Part shown: positions 34,991-44,114 of the stretch, piece by piece | Layout of the letters: each line of letters starts with the position of its first letter | Numbering within the stretch: the stretch's first letter is position 1 | Assembly: GCF_001485575.1 (NCBI RefSeq) | Contig: NZ_BCNB01000006.1 | Span: forward strand, 1,674,001 to 1,738,000 | Direction of reading: 5' to 3' | Length of the DNA stretch: 64,000 bases | From: Haloarcula sp. CBA1127 | Lineage (GTDB): Archaea; Halobacteriota; Halobacteria; Halobacteriales; Haloarculaceae | Notes under the pieces: generated by a model | Seen by the model: the letters and a program-made list of their open reading frames with translations, nothing else | Databases searched by the model: none | What the model was told of the DNA's origin: nothing | Made by a program: the position numbers and the translations under genes

Positions 34991-35971
34991 ATGGGCGTTC
35001 CCTGCGTTCGCGTTCCCCGCGAGGCCGGCGAAGAGACGCGCCAGCGCCTCGCCAAGGCAAACCTCGTTGACGACGGCTATGACATCACGGTCGTCGACGG
35101 GCAGCTGTACGTTCCTGTCACTGACCCCACAGCGGTGCCGTCGGACCTCACCGTTGTCGAGGCAGACCCGCCGGTCCGCGAGGGCCAGACGATGCCGGCG
35201 GACGCCCTCGAATTCGACCCGAGCTACGAGCGCATCGGTGATGTCGCGATTGTCGATGAAGACGATGACGAACGAGCCCGAATGATCGCCGATGCCATCA
35301 TGGATTCGGACCTGCCTGTGCGGGCGGTGTTGAACCGCGCATCGAAGATCAAAGGCGAACAGCGGGTCCGGGACTGGGACGTACTCGCTGGCGACGGAAC
35401 AGAAGTCACCCACCGGGAGTACGGCTGTACGTTCGACCTTGACCTCGCCGAAGTGTACTTCTCGCCGCGGCTGGCGACGGAACGCCACCGCGTCACCGAG
35501 CAGGTCAGCGAGGGCGAGCAGGCCTTCGATATGTTTGCCGGTGTCGGCCCGTTCGCGATTCCGTTCGCCAAACGCGGGGCGACCTGCGTCGGAACGGACA
35601 TCAACGAGACGGCGATTGAGTACCTCCGAGCAAATGCGGAGCAAAACGGCGTCTCCAACCGCGTGACCGGCATCTGCGGCGATGTACGCGAGGTCGCCGG
35701 CGAGTACGAGGGCTGGGCTGACCGCGTCGTCATGAACCTGCCCCACAGCGCCGACGAGTTTCTGGAGACCGCCGTCCGCCTGGCGGCCGACGAGTGCGTG
35801 CTGCATTACTACGACATTCAGCACGAGAATGACCTGTTCGGGCCCGGCGAGCGAGCGATCCGGGCGGCTGCGGAGCAGGCCTACGACGTGACGGTCGAAA
35901 CGCGCCACACCGTTCGATCCTATGCCCCGAAGGAACACAACGTCGTTCTCGACGTTCGACTGACGCGCTGA
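34991..35971 (+). CDS. tRNA (guanine37-N1)-methyltransferase, Trm5 family
   Basis: A 326-residue class I SAM methyltransferase that methylates G37 of tRNA in archaea. After an N-terminal domain (VPREAGEETRQRLAKANL) comes VYFSPRLATERHRV, the SAM motif DMFAGVGPFAIPFAKRGA, GTDINETAIEYLRANAEQN and the catalytic MNLPHSADEFL. This order is characteristic of Trm5/aTrm5. Shared-promoter region with dph5; both act on translation-component modification. Subtype (Trm5a or b) is not resolved. Confidence 0.92.
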   Translation: MGVPCVRVPREAGEETRQRLAKANLVDDGYDITVVDGQLYVPVTDPTAVPSDLTVVEADPPVREGQTMPADALEFDPSYERIGDVAIVDEDDDERARMIADAIMDSDLPVRAVLNRASKIKGEQRVRDWDVLAGDGTEVTHREYGCTFDLDLAEVYFSPRLATERHRVTEQVSEGEQAFDMFAGVGPFAIPFAKRGATCVGTDINETAIEYLRANAEQNGVSNRVTGICGDVREVAGEYEGWADRVVMNLPHSADEFLETAVRLAADECVLHYYDIQHENDLFGPGERAIRAAAEQAYDVTVETRHTVRSYAPKEHNVVLDVRLTR

Positions 35972-36017
35972 AACGAACAATTATGTCCATTCGTCTGATG
36001 GTGGGGAATAGTAGCAG

Positions 36018-36269
36018 ATGGAGGTGAGCGAGGATGACGACATCGACATCCACAATATCTCGCCGACAGCGTGGCGTCTTCTCCGCGTTGCGGCGGGGTT
36101 CGGCCAGCGGGAGGTCGAGGTGGAAATCGACGATATCATGCAGGCTCACATCTCAATGCTAGAGAACAACAACCGGAGTCTCTCGGAGCAACGGCTTGAA
36201 GTGTTGTTCGAACTGTACCAGTCGGAACTGACCACCGAACAGGTTCGCGTGCTGGTTTCGAAGTTCTAA
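36018..36269 (+). CDS. Small XRE-like helix-turn-helix protein
   Basis: An 83-residue protein whose centre reads as an XRE/Cro-like HTH: ISPTAWRLLRVAAGFGQREVEVE followed by ISMLENNNRSLSEQRLEVLFELY. It is probably a DNA-binding regulator. The next gene (SLC13 carrier) starts 61 nt downstream, so it may regulate or be cotranscribed with it. Start ATG 36018. Confidence 0.7.
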   Translation: MEVSEDDDIDIHNISPTAWRLLRVAAGFGQREVEVEIDDIMQAHISMLENNNRSLSEQRLEVLFELYQSELTTEQVRVLVSKF

Positions 36270-36330
36270 CCATGACCGAACGGACATTCCACGGATGCCA
36301 AGACGCGGCGGCTAACCGGCGGTGCCGGCC

Positions 36331-37878
36331 ATGACCTGGTCGGGTCGAACGCAACCGCGGCGGACGGCAGCGGCGATTACCGTCGCCCTCGTCTCAACGG
36401 CCGCGATAGCCGCAGCCCCGACGCCGGCTGGCCTTGACATCGCCGCACAGTACGCACTGGCGACGATGGCCTTTGCGGCGATTCTCTGGGTGACGGACGC
36501 CCTGCCGCTCCCGGTGACGGCGTTGCTGATACCGGTGTTGCTGACGGTGTTCGGTATCTACACCGAGATGGAAGCCGCGCTCTCGGGCTTTGCCGACCCG
36601 CTCATCTACCTGTTCGTAGCGGGGTTCATGCTCGCGAAGGCGCTCCAGACCCACAACATCGACCGCCGCATCGCCCTGCGCCTCATTAGTTGGATGGGGC
36701 GTTCACCGCGACTGCTCATTCTGGCAATCATGGTCGCGACGGCGTTTCTCTCGATGTGGGTGTCGAACACGGCAACGACGGCGATGATGACGCCCGTCGC
36801 GCTGGGTGTGCTTGCCGAGGTCGTTGGTCGAGATGTTCCCGATGACGAGGCATCGAACATGCGAATCGCGACCTTGCTCGGAACGGCCTACGCGGCAAGC
36901 GTCGGCGGGGTTGGAACCCTCATCGGGACGCCGCCAAACGTCGTCGCCGTGGCGTTTCTCGACAGGCTCATCGGCGTCGAGATATCGTTCGTGCAGTGGC
37001 TGGCAATCGGGCTACCCATCGTCGTACTGACCTTGCCGCTGACGTGGTACGTCCTGACGTTCTGGCTGTACCCCCCGGAGGTCGAGGACGTAAGCGGGGC
37101 GAAAACACAGGCGAAAGCGTACCTTGAGGAAGAAGGGCCACTATCCGAAAGCGGTCGGCGCGCGGCGTATATCTTTGCGGCCACCGCGGGACTGTGGATT
37201 CTCGGTGGACTCGGATTCCTGTTCGAAGGAATCCTTCCCGAACCGGTGTTTGTGACGCTGTTCGGCGGCACAGGCGAAACTGTGTTTGGGCTGATGGGCC
37301 ATCACGGCGTTCTGTACCTCGTGGTGGTCGGACTGCTCGCGATCCCAGCACTCGTCCTATCGGGGGCTGACGACTGGGAGAATCTGGTCGACATCGACTG
37401 GGGGACCATTATCCTGTTCGGTGGCGGCATCTCTCTGGCGGACGCGCTGGCTGAAACTGAGGCGACGACGTGGCTGGCACGGACCGTCTTCGACACACTG
37501 GTCGGCGCACCGTTGGCCCTCGTCGTGCTCGCTGTCGTCATCTTCACCGTGCTGGTGACGGAACTGTCCTCGAACACGGCGACGACGACGATACTCGCAC
37601 CGATCCTCATCGGCCTCGGAAGTGTGCTTGCTGGAACGCTCGGCGTCGAACCGATACAGGCCGCTATCACGCTGACGGTTACCGGGGCTATCGCGGCGAG
37701 TTTCGCGTTCGCACTCCCAGTCGCGACTCCGCCGAACGCCATCGTCTTCGGGAGCGGCCACCTAGAGCAACGAGATATGATACGGGCCGGTGTCGTGCTG
37801 AACATCCTGATGACGCTCGTGTTGACAGGGCTCGTTCTCGTTTCCTTCGCAGTCTTCTGGCCGCACATACTCTGGTAG
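36331..37878 (+). CDS. SLC13/DASS-family anion transporter
   Basis: A 515-residue secondary transporter of the divalent anion-sodium symporter family (dicarboxylates, sulfate or related anions). Both family SNT motifs are present: SMWVSNTATTAMMTPVAL in the first half and ELSSNTATTTILAPIL in the second, each in a re-entrant hairpin of the inverted-repeat fold, plus TLIGTPPN. About eleven helices are visible and no regulatory TrkA-C domain is fused. Cation and substrate cannot be told. ATG 36331 is used; GTG at 36322 is an alternative. Confidence 0.87.
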   Translation: MTWSGRTQPRRTAAAITVALVSTAAIAAAPTPAGLDIAAQYALATMAFAAILWVTDALPLPVTALLIPVLLTVFGIYTEMEAALSGFADPLIYLFVAGFMLAKALQTHNIDRRIALRLISWMGRSPRLLILAIMVATAFLSMWVSNTATTAMMTPVALGVLAEVVGRDVPDDEASNMRIATLLGTAYAASVGGVGTLIGTPPNVVAVAFLDRLIGVEISFVQWLAIGLPIVVLTLPLTWYVLTFWLYPPEVEDVSGAKTQAKAYLEEEGPLSESGRRAAYIFAATAGLWILGGLGFLFEGILPEPVFVTLFGGTGETVFGLMGHHGVLYLVVVGLLAIPALVLSGADDWENLVDIDWGTIILFGGGISLADALAETEATTWLARTVFDTLVGAPLALVVLAVVIFTVLVTELSSNTATTTILAPILIGLGSVLAGTLGVEPIQAAITLTVTGAIAASFAFALPVATPPNAIVFGSGHLEQRDMIRAGVVLNILMTLVLTGLVLVSFAVFWPHILW

Positions 37879-37950
37879 GCCGCTTTTCGGTGTGGCTCGT
37901 TCCGACGGAGTAGTTGTACGGACACGTCTCTCCGCCACAGTATCCTTAAC

Positions 37951-38005
37951 ATTTAATAGGGTATGTCACAACGGGACGTACAGGCCGTGTATCATTGATA
38001 CACGG
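37951..38005 (+). promoter_or_regulatory. Promoter and palindromic operator of the ABC-importer operon
   Basis: An AT-rich TATA element (ATTTAATAGG, 37951-37960) is followed by a perfect 9-base inverted repeat, arms CCGTGTATC (37985-37993) and GATACACGG (37997-38005) around ATT. The palindrome falls where transcription should begin, 15 nt before the ATG, a position suited to a repressor. Confidence 0.55.
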
Positions 38006-38019
38006 GCGTAAAACGACCT

Positions 38020-39318
38020 ATGACTGGAAAACAAGACCGACGCGCGTTTCTGAAGGTGGCAGGAAGCACAGGTGTTCTCGGACTGACGGGGCTCGCTGGC
38101 TGTTCCGGTGACGGTGGCGACGGGGGCGATGGAGGTAGTGGCGATGACGGCGGCTCTACCGGGGAAAGCGGTAGTGGAACGAGCGTCATCACCCTTGGCG
38201 GGTCGATGAGTCTCACGGGAGACAACGCCGACCTCGGGCAGTTGTACAAGGACGCCTACGAACTGACCATCCAGCGCATCAACGAGTCCGGTGGCATCGA
38301 GGCTGGCGACGGCAACACGTACGAACTGGATATGGTGCTCCGTGACGACGGGACCGACGCTTCCCAGTCGAAGTCTATCTATCAGGAACTCATCGACCGC
38401 GAGGGGATCGACTACCTGCTCGGGCCGTACTCTAGTACGGTCACCCTGCCCGCGAGCGCCGTGGCCGCACAGAACCAGAAACCGATGGTCGAGGGCGGTG
38501 GTGCGAGCCCGGAGATTTTCGCACAGGGTAACGAGTGGATTTTCGGCCTCCTGCCGACGGCGAACAAGTACGCCAAGAGCTACATCGATATGTGCCTCGC
38601 GCAGGACTCAGCACCCGAGTCTATCGCGATTCTTGCCGAGGACGGCACGTTCAGCCAGTCGACTGCGGAGGGTGCACGTAACAAAATCAGCAACACAGAT
38701 CTGGAACTGGTTGTCGACCAGACGTTCCCGTCCGATACGTCTGATCTCTCGACGAACCTCGGCAGGGTCCGGGACAGTGGCGCAGATATCCTCCTGTTGT
38801 GTGCCCACCAGAAGCACAACATCATCCTGGCTAACCAGATGGAGAGTCAGGACGTCAACGTCGATGCGGCGATGGGAACCGTCGGGAGCCTCAACGACTC
38901 GTTCAAGGATGAGGCCGGCGCGAACGGCGACTACATGTACGGGCCATCCTCGTGGGCAGTCAACGCGGACTTCGACGACCCGGTGTTCGGCAAAACCGGC
39001 GACTTCGTCTCCGGCATCGAGGAGAACTACGACTACACGCCGGACTACCACAGTGCGGCTGGCGAGGCGGTCATCCTCACCTTCATGAACGCCTTCCAGA
39101 ACGTCGACGAACTCAACCCGACGGCGGTCCGGGACCACATCCACCAGACCGAGTTCTCGACAGTGTACGGCACCGTCACCTTCGATGACAGCGGCGTCAT
39201 CGACAAGAACATGCTGGTCTACCAGTGGCAGCCTGAGTCCGACCTTCAGATAGTGTACCCGGACAACGTGGCGCAGTCTGCTCCGGTGTACCCGATGCCT
39301 GACTGGAGCGAGCGCTGA
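38020..39318 (+). CDS. Branched-chain-type ABC importer, substrate-binding lipoprotein
   Basis: A 432-residue periplasmic-binding-protein-fold lipoprotein of the LivJ/LivK (type I) group. It has a Tat signal (RRAFLKVAG) and lipobox LAGC with C28, then a Gly/Asp-rich linker. The binding domain begins at VITLGGSMSLTGDNADLGQ, has the two-lobe pattern with LLGPYSSTVTLPASAVAA, and ends DNVAQSAPVYPMPDW. Ligands for this family include branched-chain amino acids, amides and urea; the sequence does not decide. It is the first gene of an operon of five importer genes and a UspA gene; an inverted repeat lies in the promoter. Confidence 0.9.
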   Translation: MTGKQDRRAFLKVAGSTGVLGLTGLAGCSGDGGDGGDGGSGDDGGSTGESGSGTSVITLGGSMSLTGDNADLGQLYKDAYELTIQRINESGGIEAGDGNTYELDMVLRDDGTDASQSKSIYQELIDREGIDYLLGPYSSTVTLPASAVAAQNQKPMVEGGGASPEIFAQGNEWIFGLLPTANKYAKSYIDMCLAQDSAPESIAILAEDGTFSQSTAEGARNKISNTDLELVVDQTFPSDTSDLSTNLGRVRDSGADILLLCAHQKHNIILANQMESQDVNVDAAMGTVGSLNDSFKDEAGANGDYMYGPSSWAVNADFDDPVFGKTGDFVSGIEENYDYTPDYHSAAGEAVILTFMNAFQNVDELNPTAVRDHIHQTEFSTVYGTVTFDDSGVIDKNMLVYQWQPESDLQIVYPDNVAQSAPVYPMPDWSER

Positions 39319-39323
39319 GAGCG

Positions 39324-40211
39324 ATGGCTGCCACCCAATTCGTCGTCAACGGCCTGCTGGTCGGTGCGCTGTTCGCAGGCGTGGCGGTCGGATTCGCGCT
39401 CATCTGGGGGGTCGTCGACATCATCAACCTCGCCCATGGCGAAATGGTGATGCTCGGTGGCTACACCTCTTACTGGGTGCTGACGCTGGTCACCGGGAAC
39501 GCGGAGGGGTCGCCGCTCCTGTTCCTGGCGACCATCCCGGTTGCCATCGCCGTGCTGTTCGGCATCGGGTACGCGCTCCAGCGGACACTGGTTTCACGAG
39601 TCATCGGGACTGACATCTTCCTCACGCTGCTGGTGACCTTCGGCGCGAGCATCGCCATCCAGCAGCTGGCGATACAGGCGTGGTCGGCGAACCCACGGTC
39701 GATTCAGGTGAGCTTTGCGGACCCGTCGATGAACCTCGCTGGCATTGTCGTCCCGAAGATGAAACTCGTTGCCTTCGCCGGCGCACTCGTCCTCACTGCA
39801 CTCCTGTACGTGTTCCTCCAGAAGACACGGACCGGACGAGCGATACGGGCTGTCTCACAGAATCCCGAGGCCGCGGCCCTGGTCGGCATCGACGTCGAAC
39901 ACACCCGTGCGGTGACTTTCGGCGTCTCCTCGGCTATCGCCGGCGGTATCGGCGCGTTCATCGCCGTCATCTTGAACATCCAGCCACAGATGGGACTCAT
40001 CTACACGCTCAAGAGCTTCGTCATCGTCGTCTTCGGCGGTGTCGGAAGTATCCCCGGCGCGCTCATCGGCGGGCTCTTGCTGGGTTCCGTTGAGGAACTG
40101 GTCGCAGGGTTCATCTCCTCGCAGTGGACACTCGCCGTGACGTTCACTGCGCTCATCGTGTTGCTCGTCGTCAAACCCAATGGTCTGTTCGGACAGGGGG
40201 CTGAACAATGA
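39324..40211 (+). CDS. ABC importer permease, LivH-type
   Basis: A 295-residue inner-membrane permease, with about eight helices, of the HAAT (LivH) group. Features include the AQFVVNGLLVGALFAGVAVGF start, the family motif VVDIINLAHGEMVMLGGY, RAVSQNPEAAALVGIDV (the coupling-helix region) and FGGVGSIPGALIGGLLLG. Together with the LivM-like permease it forms the membrane channel. It starts 5 nt after the previous stop and overlaps the next gene by 4 nt. Confidence 0.93.
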   Translation: MAATQFVVNGLLVGALFAGVAVGFALIWGVVDIINLAHGEMVMLGGYTSYWVLTLVTGNAEGSPLLFLATIPVAIAVLFGIGYALQRTLVSRVIGTDIFLTLLVTFGASIAIQQLAIQAWSANPRSIQVSFADPSMNLAGIVVPKMKLVAFAGALVLTALLYVFLQKTRTGRAIRAVSQNPEAAALVGIDVEHTRAVTFGVSSAIAGGIGAFIAVILNIQPQMGLIYTLKSFVIVVFGGVGSIPGALIGGLLLGSVEELVAGFISSQWTLAVTFTALIVLLVVKPNGLFGQGAEQ

Positions 40212-41272
40212 GCACGAGCGATGAGGAGTCTCGGGGCGTCCTCCGGTCGGTCCTTCCGCCCGAACAGGTCGACCGGTTCCTCAGTACGTGTGACGCCTAC
40301 GGCTGGCAACTGCTGGCCGTCAGCACGCTCGCCGCGGCCGCGTTGCCGCTACTGGGGCTGGAGGCTGGCTATCGGATGACCGTCTTCACCGAGATGTTCT
40401 TATTTGCCATCTTGGCGCTGTCCTGGGACCTCGTCGGCGGACAGACCGGCTATCCGAGCTTTGGGAACATGGCGTTTTTCGGTATCGGGGCGTACGCGAC
40501 GGCAATTCTAACAAAAGACTTCGCGCTCTCGTTCCCGGTCGCGTTCCTCTTAGCCGGCCTGCTGGCGGTGACCTTCGCGGCCGTCATCGGCGTCATCGTC
40601 CTCAGGCTCCGCGGCCACTACTTCGCTATCGCTACGCTCGGCGTCTTGCTGGCCGCGCAGCAGATCTCCCGGAACCTCGATATCACCGGCGGGGCCAGCG
40701 GAAAAATCCTGCTCCAGACGCCGTCGGGCGAGACCTTCTACTACCTCTTCCTGGGGGTTCTCGTCGTCGAGATGGCGCTCGTGTACTACCTCTCGGGGAC
40801 GCGCTTTGGCTTCGTCCTGAACGCAATCCGCGACGACGAGGAGAAGGCCACGGCGATGGGGTTCAATACCACCTACTACAAGACGGCCGCGTGGATGCTG
40901 GCCGGCCTGTTCACAGGCTTTGCCGGCGCCGCGTACAGCCTGTTCAACACGTTCATCGACCCCCAGACGGCCTACAACGGCGCGTGGAACGTGGAACTCA
41001 TCGCGATGGCGCTGCTGGGCGGGTCCGGCACTGTCGCCGGCCCCGTTCTCGGTGCCTTCGGTCTCCACACCATCATCGAACTCGTGGAGACGTACGCAGT
41101 TGGGTGGCAACTCGTCCTGCTCGGTGGAGCTGTCATCATCACGGTCATTGGCTTCCCCAATGGTGTCGTCGGAACGCTCAGCGAATACGCGAGCCAGATG
41201 GACTACTACAAACACGGCGGCATGGCCGCCACAGACACTGACGACGGATCGGAGGTGAGTGCCGATGAGTAA
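40208..41272 (+). CDS. ABC importer permease, LivM-type
   Basis: A 354-residue LivM-type permease with a longer N-terminal cytoplasmic stretch than LivH. The core starts LFAILALSWDLVGGQTGYPSFGNMAFFGIGAYATA; NAIRDDEEKATAMGFNT is the EAA-like coupling segment; LLGGSGTVAGPVLGAFGLH is also family-typical. It overlaps the previous gene by 4 nt and the next by 8 nt, so translation is coupled. Confidence 0.93.
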   Translation: MSTSDEESRGVLRSVLPPEQVDRFLSTCDAYGWQLLAVSTLAAAALPLLGLEAGYRMTVFTEMFLFAILALSWDLVGGQTGYPSFGNMAFFGIGAYATAILTKDFALSFPVAFLLAGLLAVTFAAVIGVIVLRLRGHYFAIATLGVLLAAQQISRNLDITGGASGKILLQTPSGETFYYLFLGVLVVEMALVYYLSGTRFGFVLNAIRDDEEKATAMGFNTTYYKTAAWMLAGLFTGFAGAAYSLFNTFIDPQTAYNGAWNVELIAMALLGGSGTVAGPVLGAFGLHTIIELVETYAVGWQLVLLGGAVIITVIGFPNGVVGTLSEYASQMDYYKHGGMAATDTDDGSEVSADE

Positions 41273-42050
41273 GGCAACGAGCGGCCCGGCACTCGACACG
41301 GACAGCGACCGTGCGGTGCTGCGGACGGACGGCGTCACAAAGCGCTTCGGCGGCTTGACCGCCGTTGACGACGTGGACCTCGAAATCCACAGCGGTGAAA
41401 TCGTCGGCCTCATCGGGCCGAACGGTGCCGGCAAGTCCACGCTGTTCAACTGTATCACCGGGGCGCTGACGCCCGACGAGGGCCGGGTCTACCTTCAGGG
41501 CGAGGATGTGACGGACTGGCCCGAACACAAGATCGCACGGGCGGGCTTGGGCCGGATGTTCCAAGAGACCCGTATCTTCGGAGACATGACTGTCCGGAAA
41601 AACTTGCTGCTTGCGGCCCAAGAGGGCGGCGCTGACGTGTCCAGTCTCATGCGTCGCCCCGACAGTTCGCTGCTCGCCCGCACAGACGAACTGTTGGACT
41701 ATGTCGACCTGGGCGGGCTTGCGGAGACCCGCGCCGGCCGAATGAGTTTCGGCCAGCAGAAGCTGCTTGAGTTCGCGATGGAACTGATGTCGGAACCCGA
41801 AATTCTGCTGATGGACGAACCCGCCGGCGGCATCAATCCCTCCATGCTGGGGAATCTCATCGACTACATCCGCAACGCCAACGAGGAGCAGGAGTCGACC
41901 ATCTTCCTCATTGAACACAACATGGACTTCGTCATGGATATCGCCGACCGCATCTACGTTCTGGCCCACGGCGAACGCATCGCCGAGGGAACGCCAGAAG
42001 AGATACAGAATGACCAGCGCGTGCTCGACGCGTACCTCGGGAGGGAGTGA
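41265..42050 (+). CDS. ABC importer ATPase, LivG-type
   Basis: A 261-residue ATP-binding subunit. Walker A GPNGAGKST, signature MSFGQQKLLE, Walker B ILLMDEPAGGINP and the H-loop EHNMDFVMD are all present, so it is expected to be active. GERIAEGTPEEIQND at the end is the typical LivG C-terminus. ATG 41265 is chosen; it starts within the end of the LivM gene. A GTG at 41259 is possible but less likely. Confidence 0.94.
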   Translation: MSKATSGPALDTDSDRAVLRTDGVTKRFGGLTAVDDVDLEIHSGEIVGLIGPNGAGKSTLFNCITGALTPDEGRVYLQGEDVTDWPEHKIARAGLGRMFQETRIFGDMTVRKNLLLAAQEGGADVSSLMRRPDSSLLARTDELLDYVDLGGLAETRAGRMSFGQQKLLEFAMELMSEPEILLMDEPAGGINPSMLGNLIDYIRNANEEQESTIFLIEHNMDFVMDIADRIYVLAHGERIAEGTPEEIQNDQRVLDAYLGRE

Positions 42051-42052
42051 AT

Positions 42053-42802
42053 ATGGCATCCACACCAGACGCCACGAACGAACCGACCGGGGACCCGGTG
42101 CTTCGAATGGAGAACGTCACAGCAGGGTACGGCAACACCACCGTGTTGCACGACGTGAGTATCGCTGTCGAGGACGAACAGGTCGCCTGTCTTATCGGCC
42201 CGAACGGCTCCGGGAAGTCCACACTGATGAAGAGCATTTACGGCTTCGCGGATGTCCAGACCGGGACGGTGTCGTTTCGAAGTGATGACATTACTGGCCG
42301 GTCGCCCCAGCAGAACCTCGCTAACGGGATGAGTTACGTCCTGCAGGACGCCAGCGTCTTCCCTGGGATGAGTGTTCACGAGAATATGCTGATGGGCGGC
42401 TACGTGTTCAACGACGACGACCGCGCCGCCGCCCGCGCCGAGGAACTGTACGAGGAGTTCCCGGTACTGGCCGACCTCCGGAGCCAGTCGGCTGGCACCC
42501 TCTCGGGTGGCCAGCGTCGCCTGCTGGAACTGGCCCGCGCGCTGATGGTCGAACCGGACGTGATGATGCTTGACGAGCCGTCGATCGGACTCGAACCGAG
42601 GTTTATCGACGACGTGTTCGAGCGCATCGAACAACTCAACGACCTCGGAACCACTATGTTGCTTGTCGAACAGAACGCTGAAAAAGGGCTCTCTATTGCC
42701 GACCGCGGCTTCGTGCTCGCAAGCGGCGAAATCAAGTTCACCGGCACGGGGACCGAACTGCTTAACGACGAGGAAGTCGGACGCTTGTATCTAGGAGGGT
42801 AA
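42053..42802 (+). CDS. ABC importer ATPase, LivF-type
   Basis: A 249-residue ATPase of the LivF type, the second ATP-binding subunit of the importer. Walker A GPNGSGKST, signature LSGGQRRLLELARAL, Walker B VMMLDEPSIGLEP and H-loop-equivalent region VEQNAEKGL are seen; the H-loop histidine is replaced by Gln as is usual in LivF. GTELLNDEEVGRLYLGG is the family C-terminus. Start 42053 is 2 nt after the livG stop. Confidence 0.94.
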   Translation: MASTPDATNEPTGDPVLRMENVTAGYGNTTVLHDVSIAVEDEQVACLIGPNGSGKSTLMKSIYGFADVQTGTVSFRSDDITGRSPQQNLANGMSYVLQDASVFPGMSVHENMLMGGYVFNDDDRAAARAEELYEEFPVLADLRSQSAGTLSGGQRRLLELARALMVEPDVMMLDEPSIGLEPRFIDDVFERIEQLNDLGTTMLLVEQNAEKGLSIADRGFVLASGEIKFTGTGTELLNDEEVGRLYLGG

Positions 42803-42805
42803 AAC

Positions 42806-43219
42806 ATGTACACAATACTTGTTCCAGTCGATGCCGATGAGGACCGCGCCCGTGGCCAGGCCGCATTCGTCGCGGAGCTACCGTCTGCTGAGACCGAGAT
42901 CGAGGCCGTGATCACGCACGCCCTGACCAAAGAAGAGGCGGAAGCGCCCGAGGAGATACGCAACGTCGAGCGGATCTCGACGGTCAGGCTCGTGCGCGAT
43001 TACCTTGAAGACCAGGACGTCGACGTCCAACTGGCAGAGGGGCAGCAGCCGCCGGCCGACGGCATCATCGAGCTGGCTGACGAGTTCGATGCCGACCAGA
43101 TCGTCATGGGGTCGCGAAAGCGGTCGCCGACCGGCAAGGCCGTGTTCGGGAGCGTTTCCCAGCAGGTCCTGCTTGAGGCAGACGACCCGGTCACCGTCGT
43201 CGGGTCCCGAGAGGAGTGA
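42806..43219 (+). CDS. Universal stress protein (UspA) family
   Basis: A 137-residue UspA-fold protein. MYTILVPVDADEDRARGQ is the N-terminal strand with the family aspartate, and the C-terminal loop MGSRKRSPTGKAVFGSVSQQVLLEADDPVTVV matches the ATP-binding G-x2-G-x9-G-(S/T) pattern roughly. It starts three bases after the importer ATPase stop and therefore belongs to the operon. Such genes are often placed after transporters in haloarchaea; the partner role is unknown. Confidence 0.88.
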   Translation: MYTILVPVDADEDRARGQAAFVAELPSAETEIEAVITHALTKEEAEAPEEIRNVERISTVRLVRDYLEDQDVDVQLAEGQQPPADGIIELADEFDADQIVMGSRKRSPTGKAVFGSVSQQVLLEADDPVTVVGSREE

Positions 43220-43297
43220 GAACGTTCCTCTCGGTGGCCCCGATTCGCAATCCTTATTGCGGTTATGCGTCCAACAACTGATGTACGCGAGCGACGC

Positions 43298-43371
43298 GCC
43301 GGTGTAGCTCAGACTGGCAGAGCGAATCCTTCGTAAGGATTAGGCCGAGGGTTCAAATCCCTCCACCGGCT
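43298..43371 (+). tRNA. tRNA-Thr (anticodon CGT)
   Basis: Acceptor GCCGGTG pairs with CACCGGC; D arm GCTC...GAGC; anticodon stem AATCC/GGATT encloses TTCGTAA with anticodon CGT; T arm GAGGG-TTCAAAT-CCCTC. The discriminator base is T at 43371. No intron and no encoded CCA. Confidence 0.95.
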
Positions 43372-43737
43372 TTCTGCAAGGAACGAACGCGACGAGCGAA
43401 GGCTATCGAGGGATTTGAGCTGGGCAAGAGCTTTGCTCCGACCGTGGTTCACAGTCCTCCACCGGCGTCCTCTTTCCAATGCCGTTTTGACAAGTATCTC
43501 TCATACCCATGACACTCTGCCAGCAACCGTCGGTCCTCTGTTGCTGGCATAGCGATGTCCCACGAGCTGTATAAAAACGACCCTCGTCAGTGATGCAATA
43601 CGGCGACGGACTGCTGGACAAAACGTCCAGTTGTAAACGATGGTCACACAGTACGGACTACCGAGGGGTACTGCGGTGTGTTCACGAGACTGGCACGACG
43701 GACATACGTGTGGGCAGTCAGAAGGAGTGTGGTTCTA
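43372..43737. other. Region after tRNA-Thr with degenerate tRNA-like copies
   Basis: No gene is seen in these roughly 370 bases. At 43446-43466 there is an 18-of-21 direct match to the T arm and acceptor end of tRNA-Thr (GGTTCA...CCTCCACCGGC), and at 43408-43418 an inverted copy of the T-arm strand (GAGGGATTTGA). Between them GAGCTGGGCAAGAGC resembles a D arm. It may be a decayed tRNA copy or an old attachment-site duplication. Confidence 0.45.
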
Positions 43738-44043
43738 ATGGGTTTCAGAAACGCCTGGCACCGCGACACCGACGAAGAGGTCTGTTGCATCGCCTGCGGC
43801 GACACGGTTGCCCGGTCGAATGCCCGCGAATACGACAAGTACGGCGACCGCTGGAACCGCGACGGCAAGTCCTTCGAGTACCTGTGTAAGCCCTGCTACC
43901 GGGAGCACTGTCACTTTGGCCGAACCGGGCTGGAAGACCGACTCGAAGCGGCCGGTGCTGGGACCGTGCGCCGAGACGTGTTTCTCAGACGTTATCACGT
44001 TCTGGCTGACGAAACAGAACAGACCCACGCCGACGGGCGGTAA
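43738..44043 (+). CDS. Small zinc-ribbon-like haloarchaeal protein
   Basis: A 101-residue protein with paired cysteines (EVCCIACGDTVARS and YLCKPCYREHC) that can bind one zinc ion. Basic residues such as RNAREYDKYGDRWNRDGKSFEY lie between the cysteine pairs. The function is unknown; nucleic-acid or protein binding is plausible. It stands alone, with no close co-directional neighbour. Confidence 0.65.
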   Translation: MGFRNAWHRDTDEEVCCIACGDTVARSNAREYDKYGDRWNRDGKSFEYLCKPCYREHCHFGRTGLEDRLEAAGAGTVRRDVFLRRYHVLADETEQTHADGR

Positions 44044-44114
44044 TCCGAAAGGCGAGTGCCCTATTCAGCGATACGGCACCGCAACACAGGCAGTTCAAGA
44101 AGCGAACGGGCGGT

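Noticed and set aside
34136-35980. A 614-codon minus-strand frame that would extend dph5 into trm5.
   Set aside because: dph5 similarity begins at 34915; the extension is antisense to trm5.
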